From Thermophagus sp052400625 (GTDB lineage Bacteria; Bacteroidota; Bacteroidia; Bacteroidales; Marinilabiliaceae), in NCBI GenBank assembly GCA_052400625.1, contig JBQTGH010000013.1: DNA of 64,000 bases; one strand, written 5' to 3'. Made by a program: the position numbers and the translations under genes. Below, piece after piece: positions 55,274 to 64,000 of this stretch. The notes below the pieces were generated by a model. The model had not been told where the DNA came from. It did no database searches and saw only the letters and a list, made by a program, of their open reading frames with translations. How positions within the stretch are numbered: position 1 is the first letter of the stretch; each line of letters starts with the position of its first letter.

Positions 55274-57742
55274 ATGAAAAAATTAAAGATTTTATCAGCA
55301 ATACTCCTCAGTCTCTTTTGGGGAGCTTGTAACAAAGACACGGCACAAGAAAGTGATCTTAAACTATGGTACGATAAACCGGCCAAAGTTTGGAACGAAG
55401 CGCTGCCCATCGGTAACGGACGCCTCGGAGCAATGGTATTTGGCGATCCGGCCAATGAAAAAATCCAACTAAATGAGGAGACTTTCTGGTCAGGTGGCCC
55501 CTCGCGCAACGACAATCCCAAAGCCCTGGAGGCTCTGCCCAAAGTACGGGAATTAATTTTCGAGGGTAAATACCATGAGGCCGAAAAGATGGTTAATGAA
55601 AACATGGTCGCAGAACAGCTGCATGGCTCCATGTATCAGACCATAGGTAATTTAAACCTCTCTTTCGACGGTCACGAGAATTACACCAATTATTACCGTG
55701 AACTCGACATTGAGAATGCTCTTTTTTCAACTACATACACAGTAAATGGTGTGAACTTTAAACGGGAAGTTTTTGCCTCTTTCCCCGATCAGGTCATTGC
55801 TGTAAAGTTATCGTCCGACCAACGCAGAAGTCTGTCCTTTTCAGCCAGTCTGAACGGGCCTTTGGCAAGAAGCACCCAGGCATTGGACGCAAACACACTG
55901 GAAATGACGGGTATATCCAGCTCCCACGAAGGTGTGGAGGGACAGGTAAAATTCAACACCCGGGCCAAAATACTGAATGATGGCGGAGAAATAAAGCCTG
56001 ATGGAAATAAAATCACCGTAACGAAAGCCGATGAAGTGGTCATTCTGATATCGATAGCCACCAGTTTCGTTGATTACAAGACACTCTCCGCAGATGAAAA
56101 TGAGCGATGTCAAAAGTTCCTGTCAGAAGCCTCCCAAAAAACCTTCGCAAAACTAAAAAAGGCACATATCAGCGACTATCGTGAATACTTCACCCGATCA
56201 TCCCTAAATCTGGGTACTACCCCGGCCAGCGAGCGTCCTACAGATATCAGAGTGAAAAACTTTTCTCAGACCAACGATCCCGAACTGGTAACGCTCTATT
56301 ATCAGTTTGGACGTTATTTGCTGATTTCAAGTTCTCGCCCGGGCGGTCAGCCGGCCAATCTGCAGGGAATCTGGAATGGCAGCACACATCCTGCATGGGA
56401 TAGTAAATACACCATCAACATCAATACGGAAATGAATTACTGGCCGGCCGAAAAATGCAATCTTCCTGAATTGCACGAACCTCTGATAGAAATGGTTAAA
56501 GAACTGTCGGAAGCCGGTGCGCAAACCGCTCAAACCATGTACGGATGCGACGGTTGGGTAACCCATCACAACACAGATATCTGGCGTATTTCCGGAGTAA
56601 TAGACGGTGCCTTCTGGGGCATGTGGCCAATGGGAGGCGCCTGGCTCACCCAACATCTTTGGGAGAAATACCTTTACAATGGCGACCTTGAATATCTCGC
56701 ATCGGTCTATCCAATAATGAAATCCGCCTGTCGGTTTTATCAGGATTTTCTCATTGAAGAACCCACCAATGGATGGCTGGTGGTCAGTCCTTCCAATTCA
56801 CCTGAGAATGCTCCTGCCGGACGACCTTCTGTTACTGCCGGAGCAACTATGGACAACCAAATCCTGTTTGACCTGTTTTCAAAAACGATTAAAGCAGCAA
56901 CATTGCTGAATCAGGATGAAAATCTCATCAGTGAATACCAGAAAATTCTTGACCGTCTGCCTCCCATGCAAATTGGTCAATACGGACAATTACAGGAATG
57001 GATGGAAGATTTAGACAGTCCTGAAGATAAGCACCGTCATATCTCGCATCTGTATGGTTTGCATCCTTCCAGCCAAATCTCGCCCTATTCCTCACCCGAA
57101 TTATTCGAAGCTGCACGCACAACCCTTCAACACCGGGGAGATGTATCAACCGGGTGGTCAATGGGGTGGAAAGTAAACTTCTGGGCTCGCATGCTTGACG
57201 GAAATCATGCCCTCAAGCTGATCAAAGACCAGCTCACTCTGGTTGGTACGGATAACAACGCCGGAGAAGGAGGAGGAACTTACCCCAACCTGTTGGATGC
57301 GCACCCACCATTCCAGATAGACGGAAACTTCGGATGTACAGCCGGTATTGCAGAAATGCTGCTGCAAAGTCATGACGGCGCCATTCATTTTTTACCTGCT
57401 TTGCCCGATGAATGGAAAAATGGAGAGATAACAGGACTTAGAACGCCGGGAGGCTTTGAAGTCAATTGTAAATGGGAAAACGGCCAACTAATTAAAGCCG
57501 AAATAAAGTCGACACTGGGCGGAAATTGCAGAATCCGGGTTCCGAATGAAATGGTTTTGAATGATGATACAGAATTGAAAAAAGCTTCCGGTACAAATCC
57601 TAATCCTTTCTTCGAAAAGGCTAAGATCAAAGACCCTGTAATATCAGAAAAAGCCAAATTAACAAAAACCAACTTGCCTAAGACTTATTTGTATGATTTT
57701 CCAACTGAGGCCGGGGAAACGTATACTATTTTAGAAAACTGA
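55274..57742 (+). CDS. GH95 alpha-L-fucosidase/alpha-L-galactosidase
   Basis: 822 residues. Lipoprotein signal with Cys in LFWGACNKD. N-terminal beta domain begins LKLWYDKPAKVWNEALPIGNGRLGAMVFG, then a helical barrel with NINTEMNYWPAEKCNLPELHEPL, WVTHHNTDIWR, and PPFQIDGNFGCTAGIAEMLLQSHDG; these are the GH95 active-site segments (Glu acid, Asn/Asp-assisted water). The enzyme inverts alpha-1,2-L-fucosides or alpha-L-galactosides. L-galactose and L-fucose differ only at C6, so FucP and the dehydrogenases could handle either product. As the last gene before an array of tandem repeats and decayed genes, it marks the end of the intact locus. Confidence 0.93.
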   Translation: MKKLKILSAILLSLFWGACNKDTAQESDLKLWYDKPAKVWNEALPIGNGRLGAMVFGDPANEKIQLNEETFWSGGPSRNDNPKALEALPKVRELIFEGKYHEAEKMVNENMVAEQLHGSMYQTIGNLNLSFDGHENYTNYYRELDIENALFSTTYTVNGVNFKREVFASFPDQVIAVKLSSDQRRSLSFSASLNGPLARSTQALDANTLEMTGISSSHEGVEGQVKFNTRAKILNDGGEIKPDGNKITVTKADEVVILISIATSFVDYKTLSADENERCQKFLSEASQKTFAKLKKAHISDYREYFTRSSLNLGTTPASERPTDIRVKNFSQTNDPELVTLYYQFGRYLLISSSRPGGQPANLQGIWNGSTHPAWDSKYTININTEMNYWPAEKCNLPELHEPLIEMVKELSEAGAQTAQTMYGCDGWVTHHNTDIWRISGVIDGAFWGMWPMGGAWLTQHLWEKYLYNGDLEYLASVYPIMKSACRFYQDFLIEEPTNGWLVVSPSNSPENAPAGRPSVTAGATMDNQILFDLFSKTIKAATLLNQDENLISEYQKILDRLPPMQIGQYGQLQEWMEDLDSPEDKHRHISHLYGLHPSSQISPYSSPELFEAARTTLQHRGDVSTGWSMGWKVNFWARMLDGNHALKLIKDQLTLVGTDNNAGEGGGTYPNLLDAHPPFQIDGNFGCTAGIAEMLLQSHDGAIHFLPALPDEWKNGEITGLRTPGGFEVNCKWENGQLIKAEIKSTLGGNCRIRVPNEMVLNDDTELKKASGTNPNPFFEKAKIKDPVISEKAKLTKTNLPKTYLYDFPTEAGETYTILEN

Positions 57743-58080
57743 TATACAAAAAGCAACCTATAGAGAAAGGCGGAGAGCATGGGGCGAAGAGCATGGAAAA
57801 GAAAGAGAATATGGTACATTGAAATTAGAACATGCCCCGGGGTATCTGAAAATACCAATTCTCACTCTGTGCCTGCTCCGTGTTACTCTCCCGAAAAAAT
57901 TGGGCAAAGGTGTGAAACAATAATTTTGGGGTTCTACAACGAATTTAATGACAACTTGCAATTTGTTTATAGTTAAAATGTAGTTTGACGTAGTCTATAT
58001 GTTGCACTCTATTTTTTAAACCACATTTATAACTATATTTCAACAAATATTTAACCACTAAAATAAGGGTAGTACCAATT
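57743..58080. other. Intergenic stretch without clear gene
   Basis: 338 bases after GH95. One open frame (57779-57976, MGRRAWKRKRIWYIEIRTCP) starts with a string faintly like the MKRAW leaders, but lacks their downstream half, and I do not support it as a gene. The rest is AT-rich. Confidence 0.4.
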
Positions 58081-58320
58081 TTTATATTCACCGGAAATTT
58101 TTCATTCTCACCGAAAAATTCTGATTCTCACCGCCAAATTCTGACTCTCACCGTCAAATTTTCATTCTCACGACCAAATTCTGGATCTCACCGCCAAATT
58201 TTCATTCTCACCGTCAAATTTTGGCTCTCACCGCCAAATTTTGGCTCTCACGGGAAAATTTTGGCTCTCACGCCCAAATTATGACTCCCACGGGAAAATT
58301 CTCACTTTCACCGTTGAATT
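58081..58320. repeat. Tandem array, 12 units with exact 20-bp period
   Basis: Twelve consecutive 20-mers with consensus NTNNTCTCACCGNCAAATT and no length change. The TCTCAC and AAATT blocks are nearly invariant, while the three bases after TCTCAC (CGA, CGC, CGT, GAC, GGG, GCC) and the four bases before it (TTCA, CTGA, TTGG, CTGG) vary. The period is not a multiple of three, so it does not encode a repeated peptide in one frame. No spacers, so not CRISPR. It lies between the end of the locus and the decayed genes. Confidence 0.9.
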
Positions 58321-58410
58321 TTGTTTTTTTCTATCTCATTTTCGTACATACTCTCATACCGCCGTTTTTCCCCTTCTATAAACATCAAAAATTTTGGAGG
58401 CATATCAACT

Positions 58411-59274
58411 TTAAACATCAACCCCCAGCAAAGCATTTAAGCCAAAACCTACCAGAAAAGAAAAGGCTGCCACCCCCATACTTATTGCAGCCATTTCCAA
58501 AAACCGTTTTTTAAAATCAAGATCCCTGACGACCGAAACATAATAATTAAACCCCCAGATAATAAATAATGCAATAACCAGAACAATTCCCAATGCCACA
58601 AATTTATTATCCACAAGAAAAAAAGGGAGAATGAGTAAGATGACCGTTCCCAAATACGAAATACCGGTTTAAAGAGCAGCTTCTTTGGCACGTGGATCAC
58701 CTTCGGCCTTAGTGGAAAGAAATTCCGACGCAGCCATTGAAAGAGCACCCGAAATACCCGTAACCAATCCAGCGATGGAAATTATTTTGGTTTCTCCCAG
58801 AGCAAGGGTAAATCTGGCTAAAGCCCCTGTTAATTCAACAATGGCATCATTAAGCCCTAAAACAACCAAACCAACAAAAGTAAGATTGCCGACTTCCAGC
58901 ATTTTAAGAATTTCCTTTTCATGTTCCCCCTCTACCCTGGCAAAATCTGCTGCCTCAGGAAATTATTTTGCCTGACGGACATAATTATCTGCGCCAGTAC
59001 CTTCTTTTTCCTCCATTAGTTTCAGAGCAAAGGACAGGCCCAGGAAACGCGCCAGTAATAAAGTCCGGTACAGCCGCCACTTATCGGATTTCACCTGTTG
59101 TCCGGTTTTTAATTCCCAATAAGCTGCATGTTGTTTTTCCTGTTCTGCAATACGGTTGAGAACCTCGGCATTTTTTGCATTTCTGGTCTTTCGGGCAAGT
59201 CGTTTATAAATTTGGTATTCGGATATTTCTGTCCTTTGCGCATCAAGCGCATATTTCCTGGCCTGAGCATCCAT
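58411..59274 (-). pseudogene. VIT1/CCC1-type transporter with N-terminal ferritin-like domain, two in-frame stops
   Basis: Reading one frame from ATG at 59274 gives about 287 codons. A ferritin/rubrerythrin-like part (ISEYQIYKRLARKTRNAKNA, EVLNRIAEQEKQHAAYWE) is followed by a membrane part (VGLVVLGLNDAIVELTGALA, MAASEFLSTKAEGDPRAKEA) and a hydrophobic C-terminus. TAA codons interrupt it after NYVRQAK and after KEAAL, but the frame is conserved across both. Intact proteins of this kind export or store iron/manganese. The two stops without frameshift make it a recent pseudogene or a sequence error. Confidence 0.8.
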
Positions 59275-59305
59275 TTTTCTGATTTTTTTTAACCTTCCAA
59301 AATGT

Positions 59306-59908
59306 TTACTTCTTCAAATTTAAGACCATTGTTTTAGAAAGCCTGTCGTGCCAGCCAGAATCTTCACCTCCCCAAAAAGATAAAGCCTCGAAAGGAATGA
59401 AACGACACAGGCTTCCAACAAAAATCGTTTGAAATCCGGGATGATTTCCGTTCTGATCTACTACCTTGGTTTTAGTAATATATTTTGCTATTGTTCTGCC
59501 ACTGGCAAATTCAATTATGGAATAATAAATCATTCCAAAAACGAAAGCTATGGAATAGTTAAAAATCCGGTTCTCCGGATCAAACCCCGCAAAAGTTGAT
59601 GGTGAAATCAGTGACAACAAAACACTCCAAATAAAAAATTCTATTAATCCAAAAACTATCAGAAAAACCGAAACAAGCAAATAATTGACAAGAAGCTTTT
59701 CCTGACCAGCAAGGTTACCATTAACAGCCTTTCCCCTATCCTTAACTTTCTATTCTGCTTTTAGCTTCTGATCTTCTTCTACAAAGTGATCGCATTCCAA
59801 GTCAAAATCTGCCCGGCGACCGGTTAAACTGCAAATAATACCAAATTGGGAATCAAAGCCCTGATTTTTGCAAATCTTACAAAATCTCAAATGTTCTTCT
59901 CTTGTCAT
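59306..59908 (-). pseudogene. RDD-family membrane protein with in-frame stop
   Basis: From ATG at 59908 the frame encodes a short cysteine-bearing N-terminus (MTREEHLRFCKICKNQGFD, ICSLTGRRADFDLECDHFVE), reaches TAG at 59750-59752, and continues in the same frame as a membrane RDD domain (LVSVFLIVFGLIEFFIWSVL, SIIEFASGRTIAKYITKTKV, FVGSLCRFIPFEALSFWGGE). Full length would be about 200 residues, typical for this Bacteroidetes family of unknown function. A shorter protein restarting after the stop is conceivable. Confidence 0.75.
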
Positions 59909-59954
59909 AATAAATTAGGTTTGGTTTATTTTTTATGTATGCTTCCAAAATAGA

Positions 59955-62210
59955 TTAAATCCTGATACCATCTGAAGAAGCTCCAACAGATACCTGAAAT
60001 GTGACAGGCTCAACAACCCGTTGCAATTTGGCATTAATAAACGAAAGGTCATCTTTTGACAAAAAGAAAGAGATACTTCTTCGTTTCGCCCTATTTAAGA
60101 AAAACTCTTTTGAAATGCTTTAATTGTTTCACTGGCGAACAACCTAGGCAAAATTATCTCTGAGATATAACTGAACGACCTCGTCTCCATTATAATCGCC
60201 AGTTTTGGTAACAGAAAATTTCACTTCAAACTCAAATTCGTCCTTTTGTTCCATCGTAAGGTTATCATATTCAAACTGAGAAAAGCTGCGTCAATAACCA
60301 AGGCTGTAAAGTGGCGTTGAAGGCACATCAATATAGCCATGACCTTTGGGGTGTCTTGTCCTCCATGGCGGGGAATGGTTACCGGTAATCTTCCTGCGGG
60401 GTTATATTCACCAAAAATGACATCGGCCAAAGCGTTGCCCCCCTCCTGCCCCGGGTACCAGGCTGTAAGTAATACATCGGCATTTTCTGTTGCCCAATTC
60501 ATATTCATTGGTCTGCCCTGAATATAGATCACAATTACCGGAGTTCCAGTTGCTTTAACAGCTTTCAAAAGCTTCAATTGATACCTCAGCAAATCCAAAG
60601 TGGCTCTGTCAAAACCTTCGCCGGCATCCATATCGCTCAAATAATCATCACCGGCAACATCAGCACCGGTTTCCTTAAAAGTTGTTTGAAAATCTCTTGC
60701 GCTGGAACCGCCAACAACTACCACAGCCAAATCTGCTTCCCTGGCTGCTCTGACTGCTTCAGGTATTTCATTCCAGAAGGTATCTCTAATGGCACAGCCC
60801 CTAACGTATTTTACTCCTGATTTTCCTATTTTGGATTCAATTCCTTCACGCACCGTCACAATATTGCTTTAGGTCTGACGGGCAGTGTTGCCCCCCAGCA
60901 TATTGTATTGTGTGTCAGCATTGGGGCCTAACCACCACGCTGGAAATTTGTTCCTGGCTACTGGAAGAATATCATTTTTGTTCTCCAGCAGGACGACAGA
61001 TTGCCTGGCTGCTTTCAAAGCGACATCAATATGTTCCGTTGTGCGAACATGAAGTTTTGCATCTTTTGGCTGCATATAAGGATTCTCAAACAATCCCATT
61101 TCGAATTTTAAACGTAAAACCCGGCTAACGGCCGAATCAAGAACCAATTCCTGCACGACTCCGTTTTTTCTGCATCAATAAGCTAAAGATAGGCATTACC
61201 CCCAGGTCAACATCAACTCCGGCTTCCACAGCCATAAGTGATCTTCCTGCATGGTTTCTGCCACAAAATGATTGCCTTTCAGCCCTTCAATGCTAAAAAG
61301 ATCAGAGACCACAAATGCGTTAAATCCCCATTCGTCCCGCAATATGTCTGTCAGTAAATATTTATTGGAAGTACAGGGAATCCCGTAAATTGAATTGTAG
61401 GCAGTCCTTACCGACAGTACTCCTGCATCAACGGCGTCCTTAAACGGGGGCATAGAATTCTGATGCAGTTCATTCATTCCAATCATCACTGAGTTACCAT
61501 TCAGACCAGCTTCGGGAACACCATAAGCAAGGAAGTGCTTAAGCGTGGAAATAACAGCATTTTCACCGGCCAGGTTACCCCCGCTCGTGCCCCGAATCAT
61601 GGCTGCACCCATCAAGGCACTCAACACAGGGTCTTCGCCGTATGTCTCCTCAACCCTTAACCATCTGGGATCTCTCATTAAATCGAGCACAGGACCGTAT
61701 ACTATATGACTACCCTGAAGATGAATCTCTTTGGATATTACCTTTCCAATTTCTTCAATGGTAGTGGGCGACCAGGTAGACTCCAGGCCTATTCCAGTCT
61801 GAAAAACGGTTATTCCGTTTGCTATGTGTCCATGCTGAACTTCTTCAGCAAGAAACAAAGGGATTCCCAACCGGGTGTTTTCTATAACATATCGTTGAAG
61901 AGCATTTGCTGTTTTTGCAGCTAAATCAGGCTAGAGTCCCGTCTCCAATGTCTTCTTTGTCCACGGATAAGCCCTGAATGTGCCTCAAAGCATTCCAACA
62001 TACCAGTCGCCAACGTACGCTTTAAACTTCGTAGAAGGACTTACATTTTCACCTTCCTTTATCCACATCACCCAACCAAAAGGACATTACAACTGACCTG
62101 CTTTTTCCTCAATGCTCATATGACTCAGCAAATCCTTCACGCGCTCTTCTGTTGACAAACCCGGATTTCTAACTCAGAATTCTTCGGGGGGGGCATTGCT
62201 GTAAACTTTA
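59955..62210 (-). pseudogene. GH3 beta-glucosidase/xylosidase pseudogene, many stops and frameshifts
   Basis: A GH3 protein can be followed over about 740 codons: GLSTEERVKDLLSHMSIEEK near 62150, NTRLGIPLFLAEEVQHGH near 61870, SHIVYGPVLDLMRDPRWLR near 61700, nucleophile region AFVVSDLFSIEGLKG near 61300, LTAWYPGQEGGNALADVIFG near 60440, and the fibronectin-III-like end GDYNGDEVVQLYLRDN near 60190. Interruptions: TGA, TAA, TGA, TAG in the first 90 codons, frameshifts near 61240 and 61180, TAA near 60867, a frameshift near 60350 and further stops after that. It is clearly non-functional. A functional GH3 of a different subtype is at 23029. Confidence 0.88.
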
Positions 62211-62504
62211 GTAGCTAAAATATTGATAATGAAGTGATAGTGTGAGGATAAACGGAGGCTTCCGCCTCCTGTTGTGAAGAACGCCCTCATACCTAATTTT
62301 TTTTGGCCAACATATTGTTGGCTCGGCGTTTTACATGCCTCTAATATACTAAATATCTGCATTATATGAAATTTTTATTTAGATTATTTGTCCACTTCAC
62401 CAATTAATTCTTCCTTTTCGATCATCATGTAATATATAGAAATTACAAGCATCCAGTAGTCGATTTATTGTTTCTCTTGTGGAGCCTTTATTTCCTCTCA
62501 TAAT
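62211..62504. other. Intergenic region with two hairpins
   Basis: GGAGGC-TTCC-GCCTCC (62254-62269) and GCCAAC-ATATT-GTTGGC (62306-62322) are perfect small hairpins, and AACGCC/GGCGTT flank the second. I see no gene. Confidence 0.45.
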
Positions 62505-63671
62505 TGTAAGCTTCCCCAAAAATAGGACAGTTTAAAAAAGAAAAATAAGTTATACTTTTAAGCTGTATTATGAAAAGAAAAAGATTCACACCACAACAGA
62601 TTTCTTCCATATTAAAAGAGTATGAAGAAGGTAGCTCAGTAGATGAGCTGTTAAGGAAACATGGGGTAAGCCGAGCTACATTTTATAAATGGCGTCAACG
62701 ATACGGTGGAATGGAAGCATCAGAGTTGAAGCGTCTAAAGGAACTAGAAGAAGAAAATCGTAGGCTAAAAATGATGTATAGCGAGCTTGCACTAGATTAT
62801 AAATTAGCCAGGGAGATAATAGAAAAAAAGCTATAAAGCCCTGCGAGAAGAAAAGTATTGCAAAAGAAGTGTGTAATCAAGTTCCCGGCGGCATCAGCAG
62901 GGCGTGCCGTGTATTAAATCTAAGTCGGTCTGTTTTTTATTACCAAAGCCAACGAGAAGATGGGGCTGTGATGGAAGCATTAGAAAAAAAAAATCAAAGC
63001 TCATCCAACAGAGGGTTTTTGGAAAGCGTACAGAAGATTAAGGAATGAAGGTTATGAATGGAACCATAAACGTGTTCATCGGGTTTATTGTTTGATGAAG
63101 CTTAATATCCGAAAAAAAGTAAAAAAGAGATTACCGGCAAGGGTAAAAACCCAATTGACAATTCCGGAAAAGAAAAACCACACATGGTCGATGGATTTCA
63201 TGCACGATGCGTTGGAGAATGGCAGAAAAATAAAAGCGTTCAACATCATGGATGATTATAACCGGGAGGCCTTGCATATAGAGTTGGATTATTCAATCAA
63301 GGCCACCAAGGTTGTGTATGTGCTGAATCATTTGATAAAAAGGCGAGGTAAGCCACAAAGAATACGAATGGACAACGGTCCTGAATTTATATCAGAGGTG
63401 TTGAAAGAGTGGAGTGAAATCAACAAGATTGAGTTGTTGCATACTCAACCGGGGAAACCGACACAAAATGCATTAATCGAGCGTTTGAATCGAACCTATA
63501 GGGAGGATGTCCCTGATGCATACCTATTTGCATCATTAGATGAAGCCAGAGATGTTACCGAGCAATGGCTCGATGACTACAATAATTTCCGCCCCCATGA
63601 TGCATTAGGTGGTATTAGCCCTGTTGCATATGATAAGGAAATAACAAACCAAATTCTATCCAGCAAAGAAA
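62505..63671 (+). mobile_element. IS3-family insertion sequence, right end not intact
   Basis: A likely left end TGTAAGCTTCCCCAAAAATA starts near 62505. It contains a two-gene transposase (OrfA 62570-62836 and OrfB in the -1 frame to 63703). No matching right end was found; the coding sequence runs into an IS256-family end near 63672, suggesting truncation by a second insertion. Confidence 0.8.
62570..62836 (+). CDS. IS3-family OrfA, DNA-binding protein
   Basis: 88 residues. Helix-turn-helix: FTPQQISSILKEYEEGSSVD and HGVSRATFYKWRQRYGG, then a leucine-zipper-like helix LKRLKELEEENRRLKMMYSE. This is a full-length OrfA of the IS3 family. It ends in the slippery run AAAAAAAG (62823-62830), where IS3 elements make OrfAB by -1 frameshifting; the OrfB frame is open across this point. 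Confidence 0.92.
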   Translation: MKRKRFTPQQISSILKEYEEGSSVDELLRKHGVSRATFYKWRQRYGGMEASELKRLKELEEENRRLKMMYSELALDYKLAREIIEKKL

Positions 63672-63703
63672 GGGAGTGTGCAGAACCTGTCAAGGGTATA
63701 TAA
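62830..63703 (+). pseudogene. IS3-family OrfB integrase-type transposase, frameshifted
   Basis: In the -1 frame after OrfA: AKEVCNQVPGGISRACRVLN, FYYQSQREDGAVMEALEKK, then a run of ten A (62983-62992) where nine would keep the frame. After the shift IKAHPTEGFWKAYRRLRNEG continues in the next frame, and from 63092 onward the rve core is intact: WSMDFMHD, RMDNGPEF and NALIERLNRTYRED supply the DDE residues, then NNFRPHDALGGISP. The final residues SSKERECAEPVKGI overlap the end of a neighbouring IS256-family element, so the natural C-terminus may be lost. A single-base homopolymer error cannot be excluded. Confidence 0.85.
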
Positions 63704-64000
63704 ACGGCCTTCAAATTGAATACACAATTGCTGTAGCGTTAATGCCCAGTTTTGAAGGGGTCTGGTCCATTTTTTTGCAATATTTTCAGTGGTTAAATAA
63801 ATTAACTTCAGAAGTGCCATATCGCTGGTAAAGGCTCCTTTTGTTTTGGTTACTTTCCTTACCTGGCGATGAAATCCCTCAATAGGGGAATGTAAATTTA
63901 ACTCTGTCCGGTAGAATTTTCGTAACTCAAAATAACTCATATTTTTTCTTTCAACCAATTCTTAAAAGCTCATTTGGGTAGTTTTCAGGTTCTGTCAAGG
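63656..64000 (-). pseudogene. IS256-family transposase C-terminal fragment
   Basis: On the - strand: IEGFHRQVRKVTKTKGAFTS, MALLKLIYLTTENIAKKWTR and LQNWALTLQQLCIQFEGRL, the conserved C-terminus of IS256-family (Mutator-like) transposases. Upstream it reads NLKTTQMSF-stop-ELVERKNM in the same frame, so an in-frame stop at about 63959 breaks it, and the rest lies beyond the window. GGGAGTGTGCAGAACCTGTC (63672-63691) is a candidate terminal repeat of this element. Confidence 0.8.

Noticed and set aside
20825..57742. Sulfated fucan (fucoidan) as the target
   Set aside because: Despite four fucosidase-family genes there is no sulfatase, anaerobic sulfatase-maturase or fucanase in 57 kb.
57779..57976. 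Small protein MGRRAWKRKRIWYIEIRTCP.. as a leader-repeat relative
   Set aside because: Only the RRAW/GAGCATGG string is similar; the conserved LPQ, the 3' arm and the AT tail are absent.
58081..58320. CRISPR array
   Set aside because: The repeated unit is 20 bp with only short variable positions inside it; there are no 25-40 bp unique spacers and no cas genes.
58411..62210. Stop-codon reassignment or suppression
   Set aside because: TAA, TAG and TGA all interrupt these genes, frameshifts are present in GH3, and the other 57 kb use all stops normally.
62280..62331. Integron attC-like site
   Set aside because: The hairpin pairs exist, but the outer arms are AACGCC/GGCGTT rather than the attC order (RYYYAAC/GTTRRRY), and no integrase or cassettes are present.

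Overview
The window looks like a chromosome segment of a glycan-degrading Bacteroidetes, probably Bacteroidales/Marinilabiliales. The inference rests on a SusC/SusD pair, many Bac-type signal peptides and lipoboxes, AT-rich leaders without Shine-Dalgarno sequences, and glycoside hydrolase (GH) families typical of that phylum. From 1 to about 57.7 kb it is one very large polysaccharide utilisation locus, almost entirely on the + strand.

Layout. 1-8.0 kb: GH115 alpha-glucuronidase (5' truncated by the window), an SGNH/SASA acetylesterase lipoprotein, GH97 and GH43. 8.1-9.1 kb (-): a LacI-type regulator. 10.3-14.8 kb: an L-fucose oxidation cassette (aldo/keto reductase, lactonase, zinc dehydrogenase, FucP permease). 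15.7-20.5 kb: SusC/SusD. 20.8-57.7 kb: GH97, GH3, GH31, GH29, GH2, LacZ-like GH2, GH29, GH29, GH127, GH2, GH43, GH43, GH31, DUF1593, GH43 and GH95. 58.1-58.3 kb: a 12-unit tandem array with a strict 20-bp period. 58.4-62.2 kb (-): three decayed genes (VIT1/ferritin-like, RDD, GH3). 62.5-64 kb: an IS3-family element with a frameshift, abutting a broken IS256-family fragment.

How it works together. SusC/SusD would import oligosaccharides. Exo-acting enzymes then remove glucuronic acid (GH115), acetyl (SASA), arabinose/xylose (GH43, GH127, GH3), alpha-xylose (GH31), galactose (GH2, GH97) and fucose or L-galactose (GH29 x3, GH95). Released L-fucose would enter through FucP and be oxidised by the adjacent cassette. 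No endo-glycanase and no sulfatase is visible. This fits side-chain stripping of a complex fucosylated, acetylated, glucuronosylated hemicellulose better than degradation of a sulfated fucan.

The most unusual content is between the genes. A roughly 95-nt repeat occurs in about a dozen copies, often ending exactly at a start codon. Each intact copy encodes a tiny peptide beginning MKRAW..LPQ, nested in a hairpin whose stem shows compensatory changes between copies. Other small palindromic repeat families, a GH97 'ghost' gene and a nested insertion are also present. All functional statements are from reading the sequence; no database search was run.
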